Shown in pieces: positions 23,540-32,721 of a stretch of DNA of 64,000 nt (its first letter is position 1; the number at the start of each line of letters is the position of its first letter). The stretch spans positions 1-64,000 of the forward strand of contig CAZEHA010000011.1 in NCBI GenBank assembly GCA_964511665.1, in the 5' to 3' direction. The DNA comes from JAGOEF01 sp964511665 (GTDB lineage: Bacteria > Bacteroidota > Bacteroidia > Bacteroidales > ML635J-15). The notes beneath the pieces are model-generated. The model had not been told where the DNA came from and made no database searches. It worked only from the letters and a program-made list of their open reading frames with translations. A program made the translations under genes and the position numbers.

Positions 23540-24298
23540 ATGAATAAGGCATTAAGTTTGCGAATGAAACCGGCTATTCTCACAATTGCATTTGTTTTGC
23601 ATACAATGCTTCTTCACTCACAATACTATGTAACTACAGGATATAATGCCATTACTCCGCTTAAGTTTCAGAATTTCGATGCAATTATTGATGTTTACAA
23701 CAATAACTGCCCTAACCTGAACGAAAGCATGGAGTATATGAATTATTTACAGGGTTTTACTATTACCTGTGGATATCGCTATCACGGAGTATTTGCAGAA
23801 GCCGGCTATCGTGGAGGAACACAAAAAGCAAAAGCATCGTACTCCGACTCACACGATTTTATTGTTACTCGTGAAATGAGAGTGCGCATTAGGTGCATCG
23901 ACCTTTCGGTAGGTATTTGTGCACCTTTTTACGAATGGAATTTCTTTGCCTTGGGTGCGGGTGTATCGTTGGGGAATTTATCGGTTCGAACACGAAGTAA
24001 TGCATCGTATAGCAGCAAACCCCAATGGAGCAGTAATTTGATAAAAGACGGCAATGTGCTGGTGTCGTACAATTTGTTTATGCGGTATTCACCCTATGGC
24101 GGCTTGGTTTGCCTGGAACCGTATATCAGTGTAACACCCAAGAAAATATTTGGAGCAGATATGTATGCCGATCTCAGTCAGGTAAACCAAAACCTGAATC
24201 CCGGAGCGGCAGCCGTCGACCCACAGGAACTGGATGTATTGCACACCCATGCAGGCCTTAAAATTATTGTGATTATTCCTCTGGGAACCGGCGAGTAA
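23540..24298 (+). CDS. Hypothetical exported, probable outer-membrane protein
   Basis: 252 residues; a signal peptide is visible from either ATG (23540 or 23564, MKPAILTIAFVLHTMLLHS). The mature part alternates aromatic and small residues in strand-like stretches (FTITCGYRYHGVFAEAGYRG, FFALGAGVSLGNLSVRTRSN, LKIIVIIPLGTG) and ends without a sorting domain. This is what small Bacteroidota beta-barrel proteins look like, but I recognise no family. Its stop abuts the stop of the convergent gene. Confidence 0.6.
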   Translation: MNKALSLRMKPAILTIAFVLHTMLLHSQYYVTTGYNAITPLKFQNFDAIIDVYNNNCPNLNESMEYMNYLQGFTITCGYRYHGVFAEAGYRGGTQKAKASYSDSHDFIVTREMRVRIRCIDLSVGICAPFYEWNFFALGAGVSLGNLSVRTRSNASYSSKPQWSSNLIKDGNVLVSYNLFMRYSPYGGLVCLEPYISVTPKKIFGADMYADLSQVNQNLNPGAAAVDPQELDVLHTHAGLKIIVIIPLGTGE

Positions 24299-25603
24299 CT
24301 ATTTCTTCCAACTCCAAATTACCGTTTTTTGCCCCTGCATATAACTGAGCATAGTTTGGTTGAAATCTTCAATCGGTTTCAGGTCTGTAATCATATCAAC
24401 TATCAACTGACGCTCTTTCACAAAATTATCCATACGGTTTTGATAAAATGTTCTCAATTCCGACAGGTTTTTCACGCTGTTAACCTGATCTTTTAGAATA
24501 CCGGCATCTTTTTCGGCCTCCTCGTACCAACCCATTACTTTACGCGGTAAGTCGAGCGGAGTAAAAACATTTTTTGGGTCGTATAGTGTAAACACATCTT
24601 CGATGCCTGTGGGAATAGAAGTTCCCCAGTTGATGTAATTTTTAAAGATAGAACGCAGAATATTCGACGACAAATCCATTTGTGTTTTAAGTAGTAATTC
24701 GTTTATCTGCTGAACATTGTCGGAGCAAATCTGATAGTTCTCTTTCCATTTGTCTGATACTGTTTTCAAATCGCCAATGTGTTTCATCGACAGGTCGCTG
24801 GGCAAGCCAAGTAAAGTAACACTGCATTGGTATTCGGGGTTTTTCTCTTTAGCCCTGTCGATGTTTTTTTGCAATTCGCCAATCGAAGTTTTCAGATTTA
24901 CAAATTGCATTTGTGCCGAAGTCATGTTCTTTTGCAGCAGACTTTTTTCGATTTCGTTATAGGCGTTTTGAATACGGTCGAGGGTATTCCTCACCGAGAA
25001 ATCTTCAAGTCCTGATGCGGCAATATTATTGGAAGAGTACCACACCCCTTCGCCGGCTTCGAGAACAAAATAAAATGTTGCCGTACCTTCGTTGGTTTCG
25101 TCTTGTTCCGACCTACCGGCCTGAGTGTTACGCACATAGTGCCAGTTAGTTTTTGAATTCACTTTAAAAAATACTTTCGAATAATTACCCTGTTTGAATT
25201 CTACCATGGCACTACGTTTCATTTTCGGGTTACTTATATCGGGAGTAATTGCTACTTCGGCACCTGAGGTAAAAGTTGCATTTTCTTCAGTAAGACTCCA
25301 CACTCCGCTGAACTGACCACCATTAATGTTAAAACTCATACCGTTTTCTCCCTGCGATTCGATGACAGTATTTTTTCCCACATTAGCATAGGTGTTCGGA
25401 TTGGAGCAATAATCGCGACGACCGCCCATCAAAACGGCTTCTACCTGAATTTTTTCTCCGGGGCGAACTCGTATTTCGGCACCTTCGTTATATTCCACCC
25501 CGTTGATACGCAACACAACGAAAGGGGTTCGAGGTTGTTCTGCAGCATATCCAAGCAGAGCAAACAACAATATTACAATACACACGGTTCCCGTTTTTTT
25601 CAT
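24299..25603 (-). CDS. Hypothetical exported protein with helical C-terminal half
   Basis: 434 residues. The signal peptide is MKKTGTVCIVILLFALLGYA, then AEQPRTPFVVLRINGVEYNEGAEIRVRPGEKI, which looks like an Ig-like beta domain. Residues ~30-200 seem to be beta-rich. From ~205 to the end the protein is mostly helical and charged (IQNAYNEIEKSLLQKN, FVNLKTSIGELQKNIDRAKEK, YQNRMDNFVKERQLIVDMI), with coiled-coil character, ending IWSWKK. No catalytic motif or sorting signal is evident and I recognise no family. A periplasmic structural role is possible but unproven. Confidence 0.75.
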   Translation of the reverse strand: MKKTGTVCIVILLFALLGYAAEQPRTPFVVLRINGVEYNEGAEIRVRPGEKIQVEAVLMGGRRDYCSNPNTYANVGKNTVIESQGENGMSFNINGGQFSGVWSLTEENATFTSGAEVAITPDISNPKMKRSAMVEFKQGNYSKVFFKVNSKTNWHYVRNTQAGRSEQDETNEGTATFYFVLEAGEGVWYSSNNIAASGLEDFSVRNTLDRIQNAYNEIEKSLLQKNMTSAQMQFVNLKTSIGELQKNIDRAKEKNPEYQCSVTLLGLPSDLSMKHIGDLKTVSDKWKENYQICSDNVQQINELLLKTQMDLSSNILRSIFKNYINWGTSIPTGIEDVFTLYDPKNVFTPLDLPRKVMGWYEEAEKDAGILKDQVNSVKNLSELRTFYQNRMDNFVKERQLIVDMITDLKPIEDFNQTMLSYMQGQKTVIWSWKK

Positions 25604-25739
25604 ATGATAGTTTTTATAGGGTTTAACAATTACTTTGCAAGATACAAAAAATGATATTTCGAATGTAGTGTGCCGAAAATATCGTGCTAAAAAATGTAGT
25701 GAAGCAAGTATTTTGTAAATTTGTTGAAATTACATTTTT

Positions 25740-26510
25740 ATGAAAACCAAGCAGGAAATAGTAGAAAACTGGTTACCACGATATACGGGTAAACCGCTAA
25801 TGAGTTTCGGTAAGCATATTCTTCTAACGAATTTTCAGTTGTACGTTGAGTTATTCGCCAAAATAAGAGAAGTTGAGATTGAGGGCCTCGACCGCAATAT
25901 GCCATCGGCTACCAGCGACGACATTACCATCATTAACTTTGGCATGGGAAGTCCCAATGCTGCTACCATAATGGATTTGCTTGGTGCCATTCAACCCAGA
26001 GCCGTGTTGTTTCTGGGGAAATGTGGCGGACTCAAGAAAAAAAACCTACTGGGCGATTTAATACTACCCATAGCAGCCATCCGAAGCGAAGGTACGTCGA
26101 ACGACTATTTGCCGGCTGAGGTTCCGGCTTTACCTGCCTTTATGCTACAGCGTGCCGTATCGTCGGCTATTCGTGATTACGGACGCGATTACTGGACCGG
26201 CACAGTGCTAACAACGAACAAAAGGGTATGGGAATACGACGAGCGTTTCAAAAAGTATTTGCAAAAAACCCGGGCCATGGCCATCGACATGGAAACAGCT
26301 ACCATTTTTGTGGTGGGATTTGCCAACGAAATTTCTGCAGGTGCTTTGCTACTGGTCTCCGATCAACCGATGATTTCGACAGGAATAAAAACTTCGGAAA
26401 GCGATCAGGGTGTTACTCGGCAATTTGTTGAAGATCATTTACGAATAGGTATTAATGCTCTCGAAATTATCAAAACCGAAAATAAATCGGTGAAACACCT
26501 GCAGTTCTAA
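25740..26510 (+). CDS. amn: AMP nucleosidase
   Basis: 256 residues, the short Bacteroidota form of the enzyme. The N-terminal stretch IVENWLPRYTGKPL, then INFGMGSPNAATIMDLL and LFLGKCGGLKKKN, fit the nucleoside phosphorylase/AMN fold. IDMETATIF carries the ribose-binding Met-Glu pair and SDQPM the catalytic Asp-like site. The enzyme splits AMP to adenine and ribose 5-phosphate, regulating adenylate levels. It stands alone, with gaps of 136 and 166 bases to its neighbours. Confidence 0.88.
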   Translation: MKTKQEIVENWLPRYTGKPLMSFGKHILLTNFQLYVELFAKIREVEIEGLDRNMPSATSDDITIINFGMGSPNAATIMDLLGAIQPRAVLFLGKCGGLKKKNLLGDLILPIAAIRSEGTSNDYLPAEVPALPAFMLQRAVSSAIRDYGRDYWTGTVLTTNKRVWEYDERFKKYLQKTRAMAIDMETATIFVVGFANEISAGALLLVSDQPMISTGIKTSESDQGVTRQFVEDHLRIGINALEIIKTENKSVKHLQF

Positions 26511-26676
26511 CCACTTTTATATTTTTGCAGGGCTTTTCTTACTGCAGTTTAACACTACTTTAACAGCTTTTAACAATTATCTAAGTATTAGTAGAGTTAT
26601 AGTACTTGCGAAACAGCTGCGAAAACTGTATTTTCGTTGTCGCTTTTTTTAACGATTGAATTAACACATTGCAATT

Positions 26677-27675
26677 ATGACTACACAAACACCAAATGTA
26701 ACCGAGTTGAATGAGCGTATTCGACAAGAAAGCTCATTTGTTGACATTATCAATTTTGAGCTTCAGAAAGTGATAATAGGTCAGAAACACCTGCTCGAGG
26801 GTTTGTTAATAGGCTTACTGAGCGATGGTCACATATTGCTCGAAGGCGTTCCCGGCCTTGCCAAGACATTAGCGATTAACACATTGGCCACTAGTATTGA
26901 TGCGGGTTTTAAACGCATTCAGTTTACTCCCGACTTATTACCTGCCGATCTTATCGGGACGATGATTTACAGCCAAAAACAGGAAGAGTTTATTGTAAAG
27001 AAAGGACCTGTTTTCAGTAATTTTATTTTGGCCGATGAGGTAAACCGTGCTCCCGCAAAGGTGCAATCGGCATTGCTCGAGGCTATGCAGGAAAGGCAGG
27101 TAACAATTGGCGACAAAACCTATTCGCTGGCCGATCCCTTTTTAGTAATGGCCACTATGAATCCTATTGAACAGGAAGGCACATATCCCTTGCCCGAAGC
27201 ACAACTCGATAGGTTTATGCTAAAAATAGTAATCGACTACCCGCGCCTCGAGGAAGAAAGGCTTATTGTGAGAGAAAACCTGGCTCAAGATTTTCCGCAA
27301 GCCAAAGCAGTGGTGAATCCTGCCGATATCATCAAGGCCAGAAAAATGGTAAGAGAGGTTTACCTAAGCGAGAAAATAGAAAATTACATTCTCGATATTG
27401 TATTCGCATCGCGCTATCCCGAGCAATATAAGCTCGAAAAGTATAAACCGCTTATTGAATATGGAGGTTCGCCCCGCGCAAGTATCAATCTGGCATTAGC
27501 CTCAAAAGCTTATGCGTTTATTAAGCGTAGAGGGTTTGTAATCCCCGAAGATGTGAGGGCAGTGTGCCACGATGTAATGAGACATCGCATCGGCTTAACC
27601 TATGAAGCCGAAGCTGAAAACATTACTACCGAAGAAATTATAAGCCAGATACTGAATACCATAGAGGTACCTTAA
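26677..27675 (+). CDS. MoxR-family AAA+ ATPase (Bat operon)
   Basis: 332 residues. Walker A is GVPGLAKT (57-64), Walker B LADEVNRAP, sensor 1 TMNPIEQEGTYPLPEAQLDRF. These are strict MoxR/RavA-type features. MoxR ATPases act as chaperones for VWA-domain partners. It is the first gene of an operon with DUF58, BatD-like, BatA, BatB and BatC, the classical Bacteroidota aerotolerance set. The downstream DUF58 gene starts 51 bases after its stop. Confidence 0.93.
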   Translation: MTTQTPNVTELNERIRQESSFVDIINFELQKVIIGQKHLLEGLLIGLLSDGHILLEGVPGLAKTLAINTLATSIDAGFKRIQFTPDLLPADLIGTMIYSQKQEEFIVKKGPVFSNFILADEVNRAPAKVQSALLEAMQERQVTIGDKTYSLADPFLVMATMNPIEQEGTYPLPEAQLDRFMLKIVIDYPRLEEERLIVRENLAQDFPQAKAVVNPADIIKARKMVREVYLSEKIENYILDIVFASRYPEQYKLEKYKPLIEYGGSPRASINLALASKAYAFIKRRGFVIPEDVRAVCHDVMRHRIGLTYEAEAENITTEEIISQILNTIEVP

Positions 27676-27726
27676 CAGTAACATGGCAAGTGTTTTTCTG
27701 TTGGTGTACATCAATAATGAAGCAAG

Positions 27727-28590
27727 ATGGAAGCAACCGAATTGTTGAAACGGGTACGAAGAATCGAGATTAAAACCAAAGGTCTCTCGAATCAGATATT
27801 TGCAGGAGAGTATCACAGTGCTTTCAAAGGCAAGGGTATGGCTTTTAGCGAAGTGCGCGAATACAACTACGGCGACCCCATTAAGCACATCGACTGGCAT
27901 GTTACAGCGCGTTTTAACCATCCTTATGTGAAGGTGTTCGAAGAAGAAAGAGAACTAACGGTGGTGTTGCTTATTGACGTAAGTGGATCGGGTAAGTTTG
28001 GCACACAAGTGCAGCTAAAACAGTTTATGGCTGCCGAAATTGCAGCTGTATTATCGTTTTCGGCCATTCAGAACAACGATAAAATCGGTGTGGTTTTCTT
28101 TAGCGACAGAATCGAAAAGTTTATTCCTCCTAAAAAAGGGCGTAAGCACATTTTACACATTATAAGAGAGTTACTCGACTTTGAGCCCCAAAGCCGACGC
28201 ACCGATTTAACCGAAGCCCTGCGTTTTTTAACCAATGCAATCAAAAAACGCAGTACTGTATTTGTGCTTTCCGATTTTATTTCTCCCGACTATTCCGATG
28301 CATTAAAAATTGCTGCCCGAAAACACGACGTAGTTGCATTGCGACTCACCGACAAACGTGAGGGCAACATGGCCGATATGGGATTGGTGCAGTTTGCCGA
28401 CAACGAAACCGGAGAAATTTTCTGGGTGAACACATCATCGCCGCGAGTACGCAACCAATATAACGACTGGTGGCATAAGCACGAGCGACAATGTCGTGAT
28501 GTTTTTGCCCGATGTGCAGTTGATGCCGTTACAGTTACCACCGGCGACGATTATATTAAACCATTGATAACATTGTTTAAAAAGCGATGA
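27727..28590 (+). CDS. DUF58 domain protein
   Basis: 287 residues. YGDPIKHIDWHVTARFN followed by VVLLIDVSGSGKFG is the DUF58 signature, joining the family motif to a VWA-like MIDAS (DVSGSG). FIPPKKGRKHILHIIRELL and VFVLSDFISPDY complete the VWA-like fold. Partners of MoxR ATPases; probable cytoplasmic metal-binding scaffold. Its stop overlaps the next start (ATGA). Confidence 0.93.
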   Translation: MEATELLKRVRRIEIKTKGLSNQIFAGEYHSAFKGKGMAFSEVREYNYGDPIKHIDWHVTARFNHPYVKVFEEERELTVVLLIDVSGSGKFGTQVQLKQFMAAEIAAVLSFSAIQNNDKIGVVFFSDRIEKFIPPKKGRKHILHIIRELLDFEPQSRRTDLTEALRFLTNAIKKRSTVFVLSDFISPDYSDALKIAARKHDVVALRLTDKREGNMADMGLVQFADNETGEIFWVNTSSPRVRNQYNDWWHKHERQCRDVFARCAVDAVTVTTGDDYIKPLITLFKKR

Positions 28591-29987
28591 ATATAACAAG
28601 GTTCATACAATTGTTTCTTGTGCATGCAGCATTAATCCATTTCAGTGCTGCTATAGCACAACAAAATGCAAAACTTCGCACTGATGTTGATAGCCTGGTA
28701 ATAGGTGACCAAATAAACCTTGCTATTGAATACTACGGAGATGAAGCCGACGAAATAATCTTTCCGAACTATACCGACACTATTTCGAACAAAATTTATA
28801 TTGTTAAGGCCGGAGATGTTCAACACAATAAAGACGGAAAACAACCTCTGTATTATCGCAACTATGTGCTCACTTGTTTCGATACAGGGTTCCATTATAT
28901 CCGTCCGGCTGGCATTTTCGTTGTAAACAAAGGCGATACCATTGGTATTGTAACCGACAGTTTGCATTTGAAAGTATTACCGTATGTTATGATGGACACT
29001 GTTCATCGCGACACGGTGAAGGCTTCGTTTGCAGGCATTGTGGTTTTTGGCCGTAACAATTTCGAAAGTGAAATAAATCAGGTTATTACCGATTCTATTG
29101 TAAAAAGTGTAAGCGAAGAAAGACTGAAAGAAATGCGCGATTCGGTTCGTCTTATTTACACACAGCAATTTGCTTCCGAGTTATATCGCAACACAGGATT
29201 CCGTAACGATGCAGCAGTAGTGCTGATTGCTGCAGGAGCCTTACAGTCGATTTTTATTATCGACCGAAACGAAATTCTAGAAAGTTTCAGAATACCCGGA
29301 GCCAACGATACGGTATTTGTGCAGGAATACGACACAGTGGCCAAGGGAGATATGTTATTTGTAACAATTGATGTAAAAAACATCGACGAAGAAAGGTTTA
29401 ACACACCGCTTACCTGGGCTGAATTTTGGTGGATGGTGGGTCAGTTTATTAAAAAGAACTGGTGGTGGCTGTTAATAACATTGGCATCTGTGCTAACCCT
29501 GTTGTATTTCTTATTCTTTCGCAAAAAAAATATCCGCCAACTGTTTCGAAAAATACCAATACCTGAACCTGCTCATCAGGTTGCACTGCGCGAGCTTGAA
29601 CGAATTCGCAACGAGAAAAAATGGCAATCGGGAAAATACCTTGAATTTTACAGTGAATTAACCGAAGTGTTGCGTAGATATATCGAAAGCCGCTTTGGAG
29701 TTTTTGCATTAGAAATGACAAGCGACCAAACCCTTGATTCAGTAGCAGAACTTTCTGAGATTTCGCAGCATCAGCTAAATATGTTAAGGCAGATATTATA
29801 CACTGCCGATACCGTGAAATTTGCTAAAGCCGAACCCCTATTTCACGAGAACGACCAGTGTTTAAAATATGCTTTCGAGTTGGTTGAAAGCACTATTGAA
29901 ACAGTCGATCCCGAAGCCGGGAAACCCGTGGAAGCATTTATTGAAGTGGAATCGGAAAAATCAGAGGAGGATCAACAACATGTTTAA
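28587..29987 (+). CDS. BatD-like membrane protein with extra internal region
   Basis: 466 residues. A signal peptide (~1-24) leads to a beta-rich domain starting KLRTDVDSLVIGDQINLAIEY, as in BatD-like proteins. A membrane helix at ~300-316 (WWWLLITLASVLTLLYFLFF) is followed by a cytoplasmic tail with HQVALRELERIR and EVLRRYIESRFGVFALEMT, the DUF4381/BatD-tail pattern. Between the N-terminal domain and the TPLTWAEFW block lies an extra ~120-residue segment (~150-270) not expected in the short relatives I know. It starts inside the DUF58 stop codon and its end overlaps batA by eight bases. Confidence 0.75.
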   Translation: MNITRFIQLFLVHAALIHFSAAIAQQNAKLRTDVDSLVIGDQINLAIEYYGDEADEIIFPNYTDTISNKIYIVKAGDVQHNKDGKQPLYYRNYVLTCFDTGFHYIRPAGIFVVNKGDTIGIVTDSLHLKVLPYVMMDTVHRDTVKASFAGIVVFGRNNFESEINQVITDSIVKSVSEERLKEMRDSVRLIYTQQFASELYRNTGFRNDAAVVLIAAGALQSIFIIDRNEILESFRIPGANDTVFVQEYDTVAKGDMLFVTIDVKNIDEERFNTPLTWAEFWWMVGQFIKKNWWWLLITLASVLTLLYFLFFRKKNIRQLFRKIPIPEPAHQVALRELERIRNEKKWQSGKYLEFYSELTEVLRRYIESRFGVFALEMTSDQTLDSVAELSEISQHQLNMLRQILYTADTVKFAKAEPLFHENDQCLKYAFELVESTIETVDPEAGKPVEAFIEVESEKSEEDQQHV

Positions 29988-30975
29988 CGATATCAGCTTT
30001 TTCAATAATGATTGTTTGTGGCTTCTGCTTATCATTGTGCCAATTACAGTGTTTTATATCCTACGGCATAATAAGCAGCAAGCTTCTATGGCTATATCAT
30101 CATCGTCGGTTTTCAAAGGTATCAGACCCGGGTTAAGAGTGAGGATGAGACATTCGTTATTTGTATTGCGCATGCTGGCACTGGCTTGTATAATTCTTAT
30201 AATTGCACGACCACAAAGTCGAAATACATGGCAAACCTCCACTACCGAGGGCATCGATATTATTATGGCGATGGATATCAGTGGCAGCATGTTAGCCGAA
30301 GACTTTAAGCCCAACCGGATGGAAGCGGCCAAAGATGTGGCAATAGAATTTATCAACAACAGGCGCAACGACCGCATTGGTTTGGTAATTTTTGCAGGTG
30401 AAAGCTTCACGCAATGTCCCTTAACCACCGATCACACTGTTCTTATAAACTTGTTCAAAGACATTCGTCACGATTTGTTGCAAGACGGAACTGCCATAGG
30501 TTCAGGCTTGGCTACCTCGGTAAGCCGGCTTAAAGAAAGCGATGCATTAAGTAAGGTTGTAATTTTACTTACCGATGGGGTAAACAATACAGGGGCAGTA
30601 GCCCCTCTTACTGCGGCCGAGATTGCCAAAGCTTTTGGCGTAAGAGTTTACACTATCGGTGTAGGAAAAAAAGGAACAGCTCCATATCCTGTAAAAACTG
30701 CTTTTGGCACCCAATACAGAGATATGGAAGTGAAAATTGACGAAGAAGTGCTCACCGAAATAGCAGAACTTACCGGAGGAAAGTACTATAGAGCCGAGAA
30801 TAAAGAAACTCTAAAGGATGTATATTACGAAATCGACCAGCTTGAAAAAACAAAACTAATGGTAAGCGACTTCAGCAAACCCGAAGAAAGGTTTTTTTGG
30901 TTGGCAATTACTGCTCTTGCAGCAGTGTTTCTCGAATTGTTGTTGCGTTTTACTGTGTATAAACCTATGCCATAG
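29980..30975 (+). CDS. batA: Aerotolerance VWA protein BatA
   Basis: 331 residues from the ATG preceded by a good Shine-Dalgarno (GAGGAGG, seven to eight bases upstream), unusual in this phylum. Two N-terminal membrane helices (~12-28, ~62-76) and one at the C-terminus (~308-325) frame a VWA domain. Its MIDAS motif DISGSM starts at residue 99, with TDGVNNTG further on. BatA was named for aerotolerance in Bacteroides fragilis; it is a membrane VWA protein facing the periplasm. Confidence 0.92.
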   Translation: MFNDISFFNNDCLWLLLIIVPITVFYILRHNKQQASMAISSSSVFKGIRPGLRVRMRHSLFVLRMLALACIILIIARPQSRNTWQTSTTEGIDIIMAMDISGSMLAEDFKPNRMEAAKDVAIEFINNRRNDRIGLVIFAGESFTQCPLTTDHTVLINLFKDIRHDLLQDGTAIGSGLATSVSRLKESDALSKVVILLTDGVNNTGAVAPLTAAEIAKAFGVRVYTIGVGKKGTAPYPVKTAFGTQYRDMEVKIDEEVLTEIAELTGGKYYRAENKETLKDVYYEIDQLEKTKLMVSDFSKPEERFFWLAITALAAVFLELLLRFTVYKPMP

Positions 30976-30986
30976 GAGGATATATT

Positions 30987-32015
30987 ATGTTTCAGTTTCA
31001 TAGCAAAGAATATTTATGGTTACTGCTGGTACTACCGGTGTTCGCCTTGCTATGGTGGCTTGCCGGTTTGTCGCGAAAACGTAGTTTAAAGGCTTTTGGC
31101 GACAGCAATGTGGTTTCGTTGCTTATGCCCGGAGTGTCGGTGGGTTTTCGCAATTTAAAAATCGTTTTATTATTGATGGCATTTGCCATGCTGGTACTGG
31201 CTCTGGCAAGACCACGCTTTGGTAGTAGCCTGTTGGACGTTAAGCGTAATGGCATCGAGCTAATTGTTGCTATCGACGTTTCGAACAGTATGTTAACACG
31301 AGATGTAAAACCGAACCGGCTCGAAAGAGCGAAAAAGGGTGTAGAAAAACTGATAGCCGAATTGGAGAACGACCGAATTGGTCTCATAATTTTTGCCGGT
31401 GACTCCTATTTGCAATTACCGGTTACTAACGACTATGCATCGGCTCGTATGTTTCTGCGATCGATTAGCCCTGCATTGGCTCCCAAGCAGGGAACAGCCA
31501 TTGGCTCAGCAATCGAAATGGCAACACGCTCCTACACATCGGGCGATCAGATGAGTAAGGTACTGGTAATTTTTACCGATGGAGAAAACCACGAAGACGA
31601 CCCGGTGGGAGCAGCAAAAGAGGCTTACGAAAAAGGTATTATTATTCATACTGTTGGGATGGGCTTGCCTAATGGTCAACCGGTACCAATGCCCGATGGC
31701 AATGGATTTATGAAAGATCGCAGTGGTAATGTGGTAATGTCGAAACTTGATGAACTGTCATTGCAGCAAATTGCATCGGCAGCACATGGCATTTATGTGA
31801 GAACCGGAAGTAGCAATACTGGTATTGAGCTTATTGCCAACGAAATATCGAAAATGCAACAATCTACCATAACTTCACGGCAATATGCCGATTACGACGA
31901 AAAATTCGTGTATCCTGCAGCATTAGCATTGCTGTTTTTGGTATTGGGAGTACTGCTACCCGAACGGAAAACAATCAGACAACGGAAAATCGATTTATTT
32001 AAAGTAAATGATTGA
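30987..32015 (+). CDS. batB: Aerotolerance VWA protein BatB
   Basis: 342 residues with the same plan as BatA: two N-terminal membrane helices, a VWA domain with MIDAS DVSNSM starting at residue 97 and TDGENHEDD, and a final membrane helix (ALALLFLVLGVLL). The start is preceded by AGGAGG. The DNA is clearly paralogous to batA. Its stop overlaps the first possible batC start. Confidence 0.92.
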   Translation: MFQFHSKEYLWLLLVLPVFALLWWLAGLSRKRSLKAFGDSNVVSLLMPGVSVGFRNLKIVLLLMAFAMLVLALARPRFGSSLLDVKRNGIELIVAIDVSNSMLTRDVKPNRLERAKKGVEKLIAELENDRIGLIIFAGDSYLQLPVTNDYASARMFLRSISPALAPKQGTAIGSAIEMATRSYTSGDQMSKVLVIFTDGENHEDDPVGAAKEAYEKGIIIHTVGMGLPNGQPVPMPDGNGFMKDRSGNVVMSKLDELSLQQIASAAHGIYVRTGSSNTGIELIANEISKMQQSTITSRQYADYDEKFVYPAALALLFLVLGVLLPERKTIRQRKIDLFKVND

Positions 32016-32706
32016 GATGAAAACCTATAGTATCATATTTCTGGTTGGCATACTTTTACTGGCCTCTTTGGCAACACATGCGCAGGCCGAACGTAAACAT
32101 ATCCGACAGGGTAATAAATCATACGAAAAAGGAAACTTCAACGAGGCAGAAGTATCGTTTAAAAAAGCCGCCGATTTGCAACCCGATATCTATCAGATTC
32201 GAAAGAATATGGGTGCTGCTTCGTACAAACAAGAAAAGTATGAAGATGCTTCCAAGTCGTTTGCCGGATATATGCTGGCTGCACGATCTGTAGATGAGCA
32301 GGCTGTTGCCTGGTATAATCTGGGAACATCGCTATTACAAGCCGGCGACTATGTGAAAAGTATCGATGCCTTGCAAAAATCGTTGATATTGAATCCGGCC
32401 AATAATCAGGCCAGACATAATCTGTCGGTAGCCAAATACATGCTTGCTAAACAGCAAAACGAAGGAGGAGGACAATGCAGTCGCCCCGATGGCGATGAGC
32501 AACAACAGCAACAGCAACAAGGGAACAACAACGAACAGCAGCAGGAGCAACAAGATGGTCAAAGCCAACCGAATCCCGAAGAAATATCGAAAGAGGATGC
32601 CCAGCGTATACTCGATGCACTAGAGCAGGAGGAAAAGGATGTGCAAGATAAGTTACAAAAACAAAAAGCACGTGTTCAAAAAATTCAGGTCGAAAAAGAA
32701 TGGTAA
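32008..32706 (+). CDS. batC: Aerotolerance TPR protein BatC
   Basis: About 232 residues; the ATG overlapping batB and one three codons later (32017, directly after the batB stop) are both possible. Signal peptide MKTYSIIFLVGILLLASLAT, then TPRs (GNKSYEKGNFNEAEVSFKKA; WYNLGTSLLQAGDYVKSIDA). The C-terminal part is low complexity with a Gln/Asn-rich tract and ends in a charged coiled coil. It is the last gene of the operon; a canonical BatD/BatE pair does not follow, since uvrA converges. Confidence 0.88.
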   Translation: MIEMKTYSIIFLVGILLLASLATHAQAERKHIRQGNKSYEKGNFNEAEVSFKKAADLQPDIYQIRKNMGAASYKQEKYEDASKSFAGYMLAARSVDEQAVAWYNLGTSLLQAGDYVKSIDALQKSLILNPANNQARHNLSVAKYMLAKQQNEGGGQCSRPDGDEQQQQQQQGNNNEQQQEQQDGQSQPNPEEISKEDAQRILDALEQEEKDVQDKLQKQKARVQKIQVEKEW

Positions 32707-32721
32707 TTCTTTACTGCACCG

